Shown here: positions 1 to 8,008 of the stretch, in pieces
How positions within the stretch are numbered: the first letter of the stretch is position 1
How the letters are laid out: every line of letters begins with the position of its first letter
DNA from: Pseudomonadota bacterium
GTDB taxonomy: Bacteria > Pseudomonadota > Gammaproteobacteria > Eutrophobiales > Eutrophobiaceae
DNA length: 64,000 bases
Reading direction: 5' to 3'
NCBI GenBank assembly: GCA_013112535.1
Contig: JABFGI010000001.1
Coordinates: 62,001 to 126,000, forward strand
Program-made: the position numbers and the translations under genes
The notes under the pieces: generated by a model
What the model saw: only the letters and a program-made list of their open reading frames with translations
Databases searched by the model: none
What the model was told of the DNA's origin: nothing

Positions 1-1
1 A

Positions 2-283
2 AACGAGTTAAACAATTATATGAATTTGCTTAAGAACTCTTTTCGCAAAGATAACCTGGAAAATGTGATGTGCCGACATTTGATCAGTATCGATTGGCAA
101 GGTAATGTTTATGACTGTGATTTTAACCAGATGCTAGGTTTAAATATGCGAGATAGTAAAAAACAGGTGCATGTTTCCGAGCTTACTAATACCGGCGTTA
201 AAAAAGAGTCTATTGCTGTTCGAGATCACTGCTATGGTTGTACAGCAGGTCAGGGAAGTAGTTGCAGTGGTGCTTTAGTATGA
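2..283 (+). CDS. arsS: Arsenosugar biosynthesis radical SAM protein ArsS, 3' end only
   Basis: The frame is open at the window edge, so only about the last 93 residues are present. The fragment carries the cysteine-rich tail of the ArsS family: a CRHLISIDWQGNVYDCDFNQ segment followed by HCYGCTAGQGSSC. Known family role: a radical SAM enzyme thought to attach the adenosyl group of SAM to methylated arsenic on the way to arsenosugars. The catalytic CxxxCxxC cluster site would lie upstream and cannot be checked. Two glycosyltransferase-type genes of the same pathway follow directly, which supports the call. Confidence 0.85.
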   Translation, partial: NELNNYMNLLKNSFRKDNLENVMCRHLISIDWQGNVYDCDFNQMLGLNMRDSKKQVHVSELTNTGVKKESIAVRDHCYGCTAGQGSSCSGALV

Positions 284-292
284 ATTTATTTT

Positions 293-979
293 TTGATTAC
301 TGAAGTGTGCAAGCTGTCAATTATTGTTCCGGTCTTGAACGAGCAGGATACTATAAAAGCCTGTTTAAGCAGGCTTCAATACTTAAGAAAGGCTGGCCAT
401 GAAATAATTGTGGTTGATGGTGGTAGTCAGGATAATACGCTTTCTATCGCTTCTTCATTATCAGATTTCTTAATCAAATCAAAAAAATCACGTTCAATTC
501 AAATGAATGCGGGCGCCAATAAGGCATCTGGTGATTTTTTAATTTTTTTACATGTAGATACAATACTACCTGCCCGAATTCATGATCTGATCTCACAAAT
601 ATACGATCGAAATATTAAATGGGGAAGGTTCGATTTAACATTATCAGGTCAACATTTCTTCTTTCGTGTTATTGAAAAATGTATAAATATACGGTCAAGG
701 TTAACAGGTATTGCCACGGGTGATCAGGTTATTTTTGTAGAAAAAGAGGTGTTTAATGAAATTAATGGTTTCCCGGAAATTGCATTGATGGAAGATATTG
801 CAATCTCTAAATCCTTGTTGAAATACTCAAAACCTGCTTGTTTAAAAGAAAAAGTAGTCAGTTCGAGTCGTCGTTGGGAAAAAAATGGAATATTAAAAAC
901 CATATTAAAAATGTGGGTATTACGTCTCCTTTATTTTTTTCATTACGACACAAACAGACTCGAAAAAATATATTCATAA
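293..979 (+). CDS. Glycosyltransferase family 2, TIGR04283 arsenosugar type
   Basis: A 228-residue GT-A fold protein. It has the N-terminal strand and loop SIIVPVLNEQDTI, then VVDGGSQDNT, and a FLHVDT segment as the DxD-like metal and sugar-nucleotide site. A later GDQVIFV segment and the MEDI motif are typical of TIGR04283 proteins found beside ArsS. The role in arsenosugar assembly is inferred from this association. The start is TTG at 293; GTG at 305 is also possible and would trim four residues. It lies 9 bp after arsS and 3 bp before the next gene, so the three look co-transcribed. Confidence 0.8.
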   Translation: MITEVCKLSIIVPVLNEQDTIKACLSRLQYLRKAGHEIIVVDGGSQDNTLSIASSLSDFLIKSKKSRSIQMNAGANKASGDFLIFLHVDTILPARIHDLISQIYDRNIKWGRFDLTLSGQHFFFRVIEKCINIRSRLTGIATGDQVIFVEKEVFNEINGFPEIALMEDIAISKSLLKYSKPACLKEKVVSSSRRWEKNGILKTILKMWVLRLLYFFHYDTNRLEKIYS

Positions 980-982
980 AGT

Positions 983-1612
983 ATGAATGAGCAAGGCTCA
1001 CTTATTATTTTTGCAAAATCACCTGTTATAGGTCAGGTTAAGACGCGTTTAATTCCTGATATTGGGCAATATCAGGCAACGGCTATATATAAAGAGCTAT
1101 TAACGACAACACTTGCAACTGCTGTTGAATCAAAAATATCAGATATCCAGCTTTGGGTTCATGGAGATATTCAACATCAATATTTTTTGAATTTAAAAAA
1201 CAGGGAACGTTTTAAATTCTATAAACAGACAGGAAAAAATCTAGGTCAGCGTATGTTAAATGCAATTACCTGCGTCCTTGATAAATATCCCTATGTTGTC
1301 TTAATTGGTAGTGATTGCCCTGAATTATTGAGTTCTGATATACATAAAGCAATGACTTTACTCGATAAAGGTAAAGATCTGGTGCTAGGCCCGGCTAAGG
1401 ATGGTGGTTATTATCTTATCGGTTTGAGAAAACATACCCCTGAATTGTTTATTGGTATTAATTGGGGTGCTGCTGATGTGTTGGATGAAACAGTTTTACG
1501 AGCAAATGAATTAGAACTCGACACAGGGTTTTTGAGTAAACGTAATGATGTTGATCTGTTTTGTGATCTACAAGCGTATTATAGTTTGAAAAGCCAGGAG
1601 CCTGCTTCTTAA
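983..1612 (+). CDS. TIGR04282 (DUF2064) arsenosugar-associated glycosyltransferase-like protein
   Basis: A 209-residue nucleotide-sugar transferase-like protein. The N-terminus has IIFAKSPVIGQVKTRL, the GT-A/cobalamin-guanylyltransferase-like loop. It is followed by LIGSDCPELL and GPAKDGGYYLIGL, both diagnostic of DUF2064/TIGR04282. In many bacteria this family sits with ArsS and TIGR04283 proteins, as here. The exact reaction is not established. Its TAA stop (1610-1612) overlaps the stop of the convergent PilZ gene, so the arsenosugar unit abuts the flagellar genes with no spacer. Confidence 0.8.
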   Translation: MNEQGSLIIFAKSPVIGQVKTRLIPDIGQYQATAIYKELLTTTLATAVESKISDIQLWVHGDIQHQYFLNLKNRERFKFYKQTGKNLGQRMLNAITCVLDKYPYVVLIGSDCPELLSSDIHKAMTLLDKGKDLVLGPAKDGGYYLIGLRKHTPELFIGINWGAADVLDETVLRANELELDTGFLSKRNDVDLFCDLQAYYSLKSQEPAS

Positions 1613-2403
1613 GGCGCAATAATATCGGTACGTTTTATTTTTTGTATTATAGCTCTTTCCAGTGTAGCAATTAGATGTTCAAGTTCTCGTTGATCAGTTT
1701 TACTCATTTGTGCAAACTCGGCGCCTGCACGTAATATTCCGGTTTCTACATGCTGCTCAACATAGCAGATATTTAATGAACTTAAAATTTTTCTATTCTC
1801 ATCAAACTGTATAAGACAGGTTGGTATATAATCGCCGCTTTTAATTGAGATATGCGGAGGAATACTGTTTAAGCGTAAACATAAACCGCCATGAGATAAG
1901 TCTCTTAGTTCTGCTTTTATTAGTATCTCGTCTTCATTAACAAGGTTTACCGGAATAGTTTCATTAACGCTGGTTGCAATACGATAAGTAGTTCGTCGCT
2001 GATGATATTCAACTTCCTTCGGTATATTTATTTTGTAATAGGCCGCTTTATCATTTTCTCCAATAGCTTCTATTGTCCCGGTAAAATTAACAAATGCACC
2101 GGAATATTGAGTGTTGAATGATAGTTTTGTTCCAACTTCAATTTTTTTATGACCTTCATCCGGGTAAAGTTCATCTATTACAAGATAGTTTTCATCATTA
2201 TTTATTTCAATAATAGTACTACCGTAGAATTGCTCAGATGAGCCAATAGTGACAGATAAAAGTGAATGCTTGGCGTTTATTTTTCTTAATAAATGATGTA
2301 TGTCATCATTGGTTTTGAGTTTTATTGATTCAAGGCTGGATTGATCGGCTAATCTATTTTCCGATATTAATTTTTCTGTAACGACAGTATTCGATAATGC
2401 CAT
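1609..2403 (-). CDS. PilZ-domain protein, YcgR-like flagellar brake candidate
   Basis: 264 residues. The C-terminal PilZ domain keeps the c-di-GMP signature: RRTTYR (residues 136-141) and DLSHGG (168-173). About 100 residues before it form a beta-rich YcgR-type N-domain. YcgR-like proteins bind c-di-GMP and slow or bias the flagellar motor. That role is inferred here from architecture and from position: last gene of the flgM-flgN unit, 9 bp after flgN. Transcription probably comes from the sigma28 site before flgM, which would make it a late flagellar gene. The first 40 residues are charged and not recognised. Confidence 0.75.
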   Translation of the reverse strand: MALSNTVVTEKLISENRLADQSSLESIKLKTNDDIHHLLRKINAKHSLLSVTIGSSEQFYGSTIIEINNDENYLVIDELYPDEGHKKIEVGTKLSFNTQYSGAFVNFTGTIEAIGENDKAAYYKINIPKEVEYHQRRTTYRIATSVNETIPVNLVNEDEILIKAELRDLSHGGLCLRLNSIPPHISIKSGDYIPTCLIQFDENRKILSSLNICYVEQHVETGILRAGAEFAQMSKTDQRELEHLIATLERAIIQKIKRTDIIAP

Positions 2404-2412
2404 TTGAATATA

Positions 2413-2862
2413 TTATACACGACCCAGGCTATGTTGATTATTTGTTGTACTGTTTTTTCCTGTTGCTCCGTATGTGGTTTCTTTATCAGAGTTACCACAA
2501 ATAATATCGAGCATTTTTTCATTAAATAACTGACTCATTTCAATTATGCCACCATTAATGCTATTTTGCTTTTTACATTTATTTAAGCACACTTCGATTT
2601 TTTTACTCAGTGCATCGATGTCATTTGTAAATGTTAGATTTGTATCCTGTATGCTGTTTTCTGTAACACAAAGTTGTCTTTCTTTATCTAACTGGTCGAG
2701 TTTATTCAACATCGAATTTTTTTCTTTAGATAATTGATTAATAGAGTCTGAGTTGCGCTCTTTTAATGCAACCATTTCTTTCAACAATAAACTGTAAAGA
2801 CCTTCCAGTGTGTTGACTTCTTGTTCAAGGATGTCAGGTAATCCTCCCTGATTCTCATTCAT
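2413..2862 (-). CDS. flgN: Flagellar export chaperone FlgN
   Basis: 149 residues, predicted nearly all helical with heptad-like spacing from residue 10 to 115 and a polar, Asn/Thr-rich tail. This is the FlgN size and pattern. FlgN is the cytosolic chaperone for the hook-filament junction proteins FlgK and FlgL, both encoded in this window. Its ATG overlaps the flgM stop by one base (TAATG), indicating translational coupling. The call rests mainly on position after flgM and on helical character, because FlgN sequences diverge strongly. Confidence 0.8.
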   Translation of the reverse strand: MNENQGGLPDILEQEVNTLEGLYSLLLKEMVALKERNSDSINQLSKEKNSMLNKLDQLDKERQLCVTENSIQDTNLTFTNDIDALSKKIEVCLNKCKKQNSINGGIIEMSQLFNEKMLDIICGNSDKETTYGATGKNSTTNNQHSLGRV

Positions 2863-3191
2863 TATTCTTCTCCAACTTTACTGTCAAGTAAGCTTTCAAA
2901 ATTAGCCATTTTTTCTGCGGTTTTAGCAGCATCAACCGTATACGTTCCATCAAGAATTGCGCTTCTGATAGATTCAACTCGCTTTGTGTCAACAACAGGT
3001 TGATCTTTTATACTGGTTTCCAGTGCCCTTAGCTTCTCAGCCTGGTCGGTTAAACTGACGCTATCTTCTGCTGACCCCTGAGTTTTGTTTCCAGCCGCAT
3101 TTGCTTGATCTTTTATTTGATCCGCTTGTTGCTGATTGGCAAGACCACTTAATGCAGAATGGTTACTTGAGCCTTTTATTTCATTAATCAT
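2862..3191 (-). CDS. flgM: Anti-sigma28 factor FlgM
   Basis: 109 residues. The N-terminal half is low-complexity and disordered. The C-terminal half (about 55-105) has the sigma28-binding helices, with VDTKRVESIRSAILDGTY as the family signature. FlgM holds FliA (42038-42790) inactive until the hook is complete and FlgM is exported. A GGTGG ribosome-binding site precedes the ATG. A sigma28 promoter lies about 35 bp upstream, so FlgM is under the control of its own target. flgN overlaps the end. Confidence 0.88.
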   Translation of the reverse strand: MINEIKGSSNHSALSGLANQQQADQIKDQANAAGNKTQGSAEDSVSLTDQAEKLRALETSIKDQPVVDTKRVESIRSAILDGTYTVDAAKTAEKMANFESLLDSKVGEE

Positions 3192-3226
3192 TTAGTTATT
3201 CCACCGTTAATAATTCGATTATCAGG

Positions 3227-3253
3227 TTATCGTCAGTCCGGTTAAAAACTTTA
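3227..3253 (-). promoter_or_regulatory. Sigma28 (FliA) promoter of flgM-flgN-pilZ
   Basis: On the minus strand: TAAAGTTT, 11 bases, then GACGATAA. The match to consensus TAAAGTTT-N11-GCCGATAA is 8/8 and 7/8 with exact spacing. It lies 36-62 bp before the flgM ATG. Confidence 0.8.
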
Positions 3254-3275
3254 ATATTATTCACTCTAAAAATGT

Positions 3276-4013
3276 CTATAAGTTCACACTTATCAAGTCT
3301 TTATCAATAATAACACCTTCAATAATACGTTTTGATTTCGTATTTTTAACCTTAATTCTGTCACCTATTGCGCCTTTGGTCATGGCTACTCCCTTCGTCC
3401 TGACTTCAATAACCGGGTTTTTTGCTATAAGTGTCACACTTTGCCCACGACTGACCGCCATGGGTAATTTTATATGATGTTTTGTCAGTACCACACCTTT
3501 TGACAGGTTTTGAGTCAAAATCTTGCCTTTAATTTGTGCCAAATCTTCAAAATAACCGGATGATAAGCGATTAATATTCATTTTTTTTAAAGAAACATCT
3601 TTATCGGTTAAAATGGTATTACGTATAACTGCGTGTTTAAGTGTTACTACCATCTTGTAATTTCGTACTGAAACAGGAACATATAAAGTCCAGGGTTTAG
3701 TATCGTTACACCGCACACCAACGGTACTGATTCCCTGTAGTGTTTCGTAATTTTGGCTAAATGCTTCAAGTGGAATAGTGCATAGATGTAAGCGTAAACG
3801 TGGATCGAGATGACCAACAACAACCTGAATCTCTTCATCAGCATTTTGTAATTGTTCTAAAACAAAGTCATGTGCCGTTTTGGAAATATTTTCCAAAGAA
3901 TGTGATTCTTTACAAAACACATTGTTTGAAAACAGGCTCATTGCAAAAAATATAAGCAAACTTCTTTTAAGAATAGCAGTCAGATTTTTCATAATTATAT
4001 TAATCATTGCCAT
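3276..4013 (-). CDS. flgA: Flagellar basal body P-ring formation protein FlgA
   Basis: 245 residues from the first ATG. An internal ATG at 3992 would give a tighter signal peptide (MKNLTAILKRSLLIFFAMSL), and either start is possible. The SAF/FlgA C-terminal region is visible: VVLTKHHIKLPMAV, RGQSVTLIA and a closing RIKVKNTKSKRIIEG. FlgA is the periplasmic chaperone that assists FlgI in building the P ring; flgI is at 11541-12635. It starts 6 bp after the small upstream gene, and the unit is likely driven by the sigma54 site at 4314-4329. Confidence 0.9.
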   Translation of the reverse strand: MAMINIIMKNLTAILKRSLLIFFAMSLFSNNVFCKESHSLENISKTAHDFVLEQLQNADEEIQVVVGHLDPRLRLHLCTIPLEAFSQNYETLQGISTVGVRCNDTKPWTLYVPVSVRNYKMVVTLKHAVIRNTILTDKDVSLKKMNINRLSSGYFEDLAQIKGKILTQNLSKGVVLTKHHIKLPMAVSRGQSVTLIAKNPVIEVRTKGVAMTKGAIGDRIKVKNTKSKRIIEGVIIDKDLISVNL

Positions 4014-4019
4014 ATAGTT

Positions 4020-4262
4020 TCATTCAAATTGACCGAGAGCTTCTGTTTTTCTAGCGGCATTTGCACAATTTTCTAATGAACGTAATTCTTCATCTTCGCC
4101 TTTTTGAACCTTGAAAACAGGTGTTTTTCTATTGTGAGTAACGCCTGATTTTTCATGATGAGTCAAAAATTTGAATAATTCATGAGTAATTGTACTAAAA
4201 TTTCCAGAAGACAAAGTATGCCTAATATCATTTGTTTGTGCTCTTAATGTTTGAAACCTCAT
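4020..4262 (-). CDS. Small protein of unknown function leading the flgA unit
   Basis: 80 residues, hydrophilic, His/Lys/Arg-rich, with no signal peptide or membrane segment. I do not recognise a family. It is supported as a gene by a good AGAGGA ribosome-binding site 8 bp before the ATG, a sigma54-type promoter about 50 bp upstream, and a 6-bp gap to flgA. FlgM, which usually sits in this neighbourhood, is separately present downstream, so this is not flgM. It could also be a translated leader for flgA. Confidence 0.55.
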   Translation of the reverse strand: MRFQTLRAQTNDIRHTLSSGNFSTITHELFKFLTHHEKSGVTHNRKTPVFKVQKGEDEELRSLENCANAARKTEALGQFE

Positions 4263-4313
4263 GATATTTATCCTCTGAAGCCAATAAATCCATAGTATTT
4301 GTTGATATAAATA

Positions 4314-4329
4314 TGCAAAGGCTATGCCG
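4314..4329 (-). promoter_or_regulatory. Sigma54 (-24/-12) promoter of the small gene and flgA
   Basis: On the minus strand: CGGCATAGCCTTTGCA. The GG and GC doublets are 12 bp apart and the -12 element TTTGCA is strong. Only the first base departs from TGGCA. It stands about 50 bp before the ATG at 4262. Confidence 0.65.
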
Positions 4330-4341
4330 TAAATTCATTAT

Positions 4342-4368
4342 TTAAGTTTTTTATATAGTAGTCGATAT
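4342..4368 (+). promoter_or_regulatory. Sigma28 promoter of cheV-cheR
   Basis: TTAAGTTT, 11 bases, GTCGATAT. This is 7/8 and 6/8 to the FliA consensus with exact spacing, 30 bp before the cheV start. It is divergent from the sigma54 site just upstream. Confidence 0.6.
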
Positions 4369-4398
4369 AGACTTTGAGAAAAGATAAGTGGAGTCATA

Positions 4399-5358
4399 AT
4401 GATGGCTAAGATATTGGATAACGTGAATTCCAGAACTCAATTAGTCGGAAGAAACAGACTTGAATTGTTACTGTTTCGTCTGGATAAGCGGCAACGATTT
4501 GGCATTAATGTCTTTAAAGTAAGAGAAGTAATCAAATGTCCTGACTTAACTCATGCACCACAAGCACATCCGGTTATTCGTGGAATTGCCAATATGCGGG
4601 GACAAACGATTACCGTTATGGATCTTGCAATGGCAGTAGGTAAGCCTGCAATTGAAGATTTGGAAAACAGCTTTGTTATTGTGGCCGAATATAACCGTCA
4701 TATTCAGGGCTTCCTGGTTGGCGGTGTTGATAAAATTGTCAATATGAATTGGGAAGAAATTAAACCTCCACCTAAAGGTATGGGAAATGTTTCATTTCTA
4801 ACAGCAGTAACAGAGGTTGATAATGAATTAGTTGAAATTATCGATGTTGAAAAAGTCATGGCCGATGTTTTGGGTTTTTCTGATCATATAGATGAGAAGG
4901 TGACAGAAGGAACGAATAGAGATGATGTGAAAAACAAGCACGTTCTGGTTATTGATGATTCGGGCATGGCCAGAAAACAGATCATTAAAGTGCTTGAACA
5001 AATGGATATTACTTATACACAAGCGACAAATGGTAAAGAAGGTTATGACATTTTGCTTCAATGGGCAGAGGATACGACAGCTCCCATTACTGACAAGTGC
5101 TCATTAGTATTATCAGATGTCGAAATGCCAGTAATGGACGGTTATACATTAACCAAAAACATTAAAGAACACCCTGTATTGAATGAACTGACTGTTATGT
5201 TGCATTCATCGTTGAGTGGTGCCTTTAATGAAAGCATGGTGAAAAAAGTAGGTGCGGACGATTTCATCGCAAAATATGATCCAACTGATTTAGCCGAACA
5301 TGTTTTAACGCATTTAAAAATAAAGATTGATAATGTAGAAAACGAACAGGCAGCATGA
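4399..5358 (+). CDS. cheV: Chemotaxis coupling protein CheV (CheW-REC)
   Basis: 319 residues. A CheW-like domain (about 15-160, with LLLFRL, GIRGIANMRGQ-type and ITVMDLA segments) is followed by a receiver domain (about 187-310). The receiver has VIDDSG acidic residues, the phosphoacceptor Asp in LVLSDVEMPVMDGY and a Lys in FIAKYDP. CheV couples chemoreceptors to CheA and helps adaptation through phosphorylation of its receiver. Two adjacent ATGs (4399, 4402) follow a TGGAG site. cheR follows 57 bp later, the CheV-CheR pairing usual near flgB in gammaproteobacteria. Confidence 0.93.
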   Translation: MMAKILDNVNSRTQLVGRNRLELLLFRLDKRQRFGINVFKVREVIKCPDLTHAPQAHPVIRGIANMRGQTITVMDLAMAVGKPAIEDLENSFVIVAEYNRHIQGFLVGGVDKIVNMNWEEIKPPPKGMGNVSFLTAVTEVDNELVEIIDVEKVMADVLGFSDHIDEKVTEGTNRDDVKNKHVLVIDDSGMARKQIIKVLEQMDITYTQATNGKEGYDILLQWAEDTTAPITDKCSLVLSDVEMPVMDGYTLTKNIKEHPVLNELTVMLHSSLSGAFNESMVKKVGADDFIAKYDPTDLAEHVLTHLKIKIDNVENEQAA

Positions 5359-5415
5359 TCAGGAAAGTAGGGTAAAAATAAATAATTATTAGTTTATATA
5401 AAAGGAAATCAAACT

Positions 5416-6288
5416 TTGCTTGAAGCGCAGACTCAATCAAAATTAAAAAGTACGAATAAGACAGGGCAACAGGATACCCGCGAGTATCTTGCGTTTTGTG
5501 ATTTTCTTGAAAAAACATCCGGCATTACATTGGGGGAAAATAAAGCCTATCTTGTTAAAAATCGTTTGCGTCCGATAATGGAAGCACACAATGTTGAAAG
5601 TTTGAGTGCTGCAACAGAAAAAATCAAGAGTGGTCGTGATCCAAAGTTGAAACTTGAAATCATTGATGCCATGACGACAAATGAAACATCCTGGTTTCGA
5701 GATCAATATCCTTTTGAATATTTACATGACGAATTGTTACCAAAACTGGCAAGCAATCGTATGGGAACACCACGCATCTGGTCTGCTGCCTGTTCCTATG
5801 GTCATGAAGCCTATTCAATCAGCATGATCATTGAAGAATATATCGCAAAAAACCCGGGGTCTTTTCCTGGGGGTATTCAAATTATCGGCACAGATATTTC
5901 TTCTCGTGTTGTAGCAAGTGCAACGAAAGCCGAATTTGATTATTTATCAATTTCACGTGGGCTGTCTGAAGAAAGAAAGAAAAAATATTTTATCCAGACG
6001 AGAGAAGATTATTATAAGCTGAATGAAAAAATTAAAAGCAGAGTACGCTTTCAAAATTTTAATTTGCTCGAAAGTTATGCCTCGCTTGGTAAATTCGATA
6101 TTATATTTTGTCGAAATGTTTTGATTTATTTTTCTGCAGAAAATAAAACCGAGATTATGAATAAATTTTCACAATCCTTGAAAAAGGACGGTGTGTTTAT
6201 TTTGGGTGCTTCTGAAACTGTAACAAACCATTGTACTGCTTTTGAAATGGTCAAATGTCCACGTGGTGTCGTTTATAAACCGGTTTAA
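5416..6288 (+). CDS. cheR: Chemoreceptor glutamate methyltransferase CheR
   Basis: 290 residues. The all-helical N-domain ends near DAMTTNETSWFRD. The SAM-binding domain follows, with RIWSAACSYGHEAYSISM as motif I, IIGTDIS as motif II, FQNFNLL and IIFCRNVLIYF. CheR methylates receptor glutamates, opposing CheB at 46137-47168. The start is TTG at 5416 behind AAAGGAA; no ATG fits the N-terminus. Motif I reads YGHE where many relatives have TGEE. The last residues are GVVYKPV. Confidence 0.92.
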   Translation: MLEAQTQSKLKSTNKTGQQDTREYLAFCDFLEKTSGITLGENKAYLVKNRLRPIMEAHNVESLSAATEKIKSGRDPKLKLEIIDAMTTNETSWFRDQYPFEYLHDELLPKLASNRMGTPRIWSAACSYGHEAYSISMIIEEYIAKNPGSFPGGIQIIGTDISSRVVASATKAEFDYLSISRGLSEERKKKYFIQTREDYYKLNEKIKSRVRFQNFNLLESYASLGKFDIIFCRNVLIYFSAENKTEIMNKFSQSLKKDGVFILGASETVTNHCTAFEMVKCPRGVVYKPV

Positions 6289-6411
6289 TCACTTCAGCGT
6301 ATAAACCTTAACTTCTATTTCTTGCCATTAAGAGGCAACGCTTTACCGCTTTACCTGTCATAAAAAGTCTTTTTTCTATCTAAGTCATTAATATTTAAGT
6401 AAATCTACGCT

Positions 6412-6428
6412 CTGGCACGGCTGATGCA
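6412..6428 (+). promoter_or_regulatory. Sigma54 promoter of the flgB operon
   Basis: CTGGCACGGCTGATGCA. The -24 element is perfect, the -12 is ATGC, and GG-GC spacing is 12 bp. It lies 38 bp before flgB, in the 177-bp gap after cheR that otherwise shows only a weak TTGCC/GGCAA hairpin. Confidence 0.85.
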
Positions 6429-6465
6429 GAATGTCTGACATATTTTTAATGATTTAGATAAACAA

Positions 6466-6852
6466 ATGGACAATTTATTCGGAATTCACGCAACAGCACT
6501 CAAGCTTAGAGCTAATCGGGCTGAACTATTGGCAGCTAATATCGCCAATGCGGATACACCAAATTATAAAGCACGCGATATAGATTTCAAAAAAACACTT
6601 GGCATGGTCGCATCAGAACATGCTGATATGAAAGTGACCAATGTCCGGCATATTAACAGTGCAGGTAATTCAAAAATGGGTGCAGAGATTTTATATCGTA
6701 CACCGAATCAACCGAGTCTTGATGGCAATACCGTCGATTTACAAACAGAACGTTCTGCCTTTATGGAAAATTCAATGATGTATCAGGCCAGTTTACGATT
6801 TCTTAATGGAAGAATAAATGGCTTGATGACAGCAATAAGAGGTGAAATTTAA
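6466..6852 (+). CDS. flgB: Flagellar basal-body rod protein FlgB
   Basis: 128 residues. The N-terminal rod motif AANIANADTPNYKARDIDF and the helical C-terminal end (SAFMENSMMYQASLRFLNG) match FlgB, a proximal rod subunit secreted by the flagellar export gate. It is the first gene after the sigma54 promoter at 6412-6428. Its stop overlaps the flgC ATG by one base. Confidence 0.95.
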   Translation: MDNLFGIHATALKLRANRAELLAANIANADTPNYKARDIDFKKTLGMVASEHADMKVTNVRHINSAGNSKMGAEILYRTPNQPSLDGNTVDLQTERSAFMENSMMYQASLRFLNGRINGLMTAIRGEI

Positions 6853-7265
6853 TGTCTTTATTAAATGTATTTGAGATTGCGGGTTCGGCTATGAGTGCAC
6901 AGACCGTTCGCATGAATGTCACTGCAAGTAACATGGCAAATCTGGATGCAGTGAGTAGTAGTGATGGTGAAACATACCGTGCACGTCATCCAGTTTTTGA
7001 AACAGTGTACTCTGATTCCATGAAAAGCGGTTTGAGTAACGGGGTTCGGGTAGCAGGAATAATTGAAAGCCAGTCTCCGCTGCGCAAAGAATATCTCCCT
7101 CAACATCCAAAAGCTGATGAAGACGGATATATTTTTTATCCGAATGTAAATTCTATTCAAGAGATGACAAATATGATTTCGGCAACACGCACGTTTCAAA
7201 ACAATGTTGAGATTATCAATGCATCAAAACAGATGTTATTAAGAACCCTGAGCATTGGTCAGTAA
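6852..7265 (+). CDS. flgC: Flagellar basal-body rod protein FlgC
   Basis: 137 residues. It has the N-terminal SAMSAQTVRMNVTASNMANL motif and the C-terminal EMTNMISATRTFQNNVEIIN segment shared by the rod/hook family. The length is that of FlgC, the second proximal rod subunit. The start overlaps the flgB stop (TAATG), so the two are translationally coupled. The internal linker contains the YPNVNSIQEM phrase typical of FlgC. Confidence 0.95.
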   Translation: MSLLNVFEIAGSAMSAQTVRMNVTASNMANLDAVSSSDGETYRARHPVFETVYSDSMKSGLSNGVRVAGIIESQSPLRKEYLPQHPKADEDGYIFYPNVNSIQEMTNMISATRTFQNNVEIINASKQMLLRTLSIGQ

Positions 7266-7299
7266 AAAGTAAATTTAAGAACATATAGAGGAAAACATC

Positions 7300-7974
7300 A
7301 TGGCAGATTCAAACACAATACTACCTGCTGAATTACAACACCTTACTCTCAAGCAACCAGAGAAGAAAGAAAATGAAGGTCTTGGGCAAGATGCTTTTCT
7401 TGAATTGATGTTGACACAAATACAGCACCAGGATCCCTTAAATCCAATGGAAAGCAGTGACTTTCTAAGTCAAATGGCGCAGTTTGGAACGGTCAATGGC
7501 ATCACAGAGCTAAACAGTTCATTTGCAACATTATCAGGCTCGCTTCAATCAAATCAGGCACTTCAGGCTTCCACCATGGTTGGTAATACTGTTTTAGTAC
7601 CAAGTAGTAAAGCTGCACTGGTTTCAGGTACAGAAATATCCGGTGCGATTGAATTAAACAGCTCAACTTCCAATCTTGTTATTAATATTTCAGATGCATC
7701 CGGTCAAAGTGTCAGACAGGTTGATTTCGGATCGCACACATCAGGGCTAACAAAGTTTTCCTGGGATGGCCTGGATAATAACGGTAATGCTTTACCAACA
7801 GGTCAATACACAATAGAAGCAGCAGCATTAGTTAATGGAGAACCAGTAGCACAATCAGTATTGATTAACGCAAAAGTTGATAGTGTTACTTTAAACAAAA
7901 CAGGTGGCGAACCGTTATTAAATCTTAATGGTATAGGCACAGTCAGTATTAATGAAATAAGAGAAATCATGTAA
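7300..7974 (+). CDS. flgD: Flagellar hook assembly protein FlgD
   Basis: 224 residues. The conserved N-terminal segment DAFLELMLTQIQHQDPLNPM is followed by DFLSQMAQFGTVNGI. A C-terminal tudor/FnIII-like beta region contains FSWDGLDNNGNALPTGQY. FlgD forms the temporary cap on which FlgE polymerises. AGAGGAAAA precedes the ATG. It is in the flgBCDE run, 34 bp after flgC. Confidence 0.95.
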   Translation: MADSNTILPAELQHLTLKQPEKKENEGLGQDAFLELMLTQIQHQDPLNPMESSDFLSQMAQFGTVNGITELNSSFATLSGSLQSNQALQASTMVGNTVLVPSSKAALVSGTEISGAIELNSSTSNLVINISDASGQSVRQVDFGSHTSGLTKFSWDGLDNNGNALPTGQYTIEAAALVNGEPVAQSVLINAKVDSVTLNKTGGEPLLNLNGIGTVSINEIREIM

Positions 7975-8008
7975 ATGAAAAACGCAAGAATTCATCAGGA
8001 GAAAGAAA

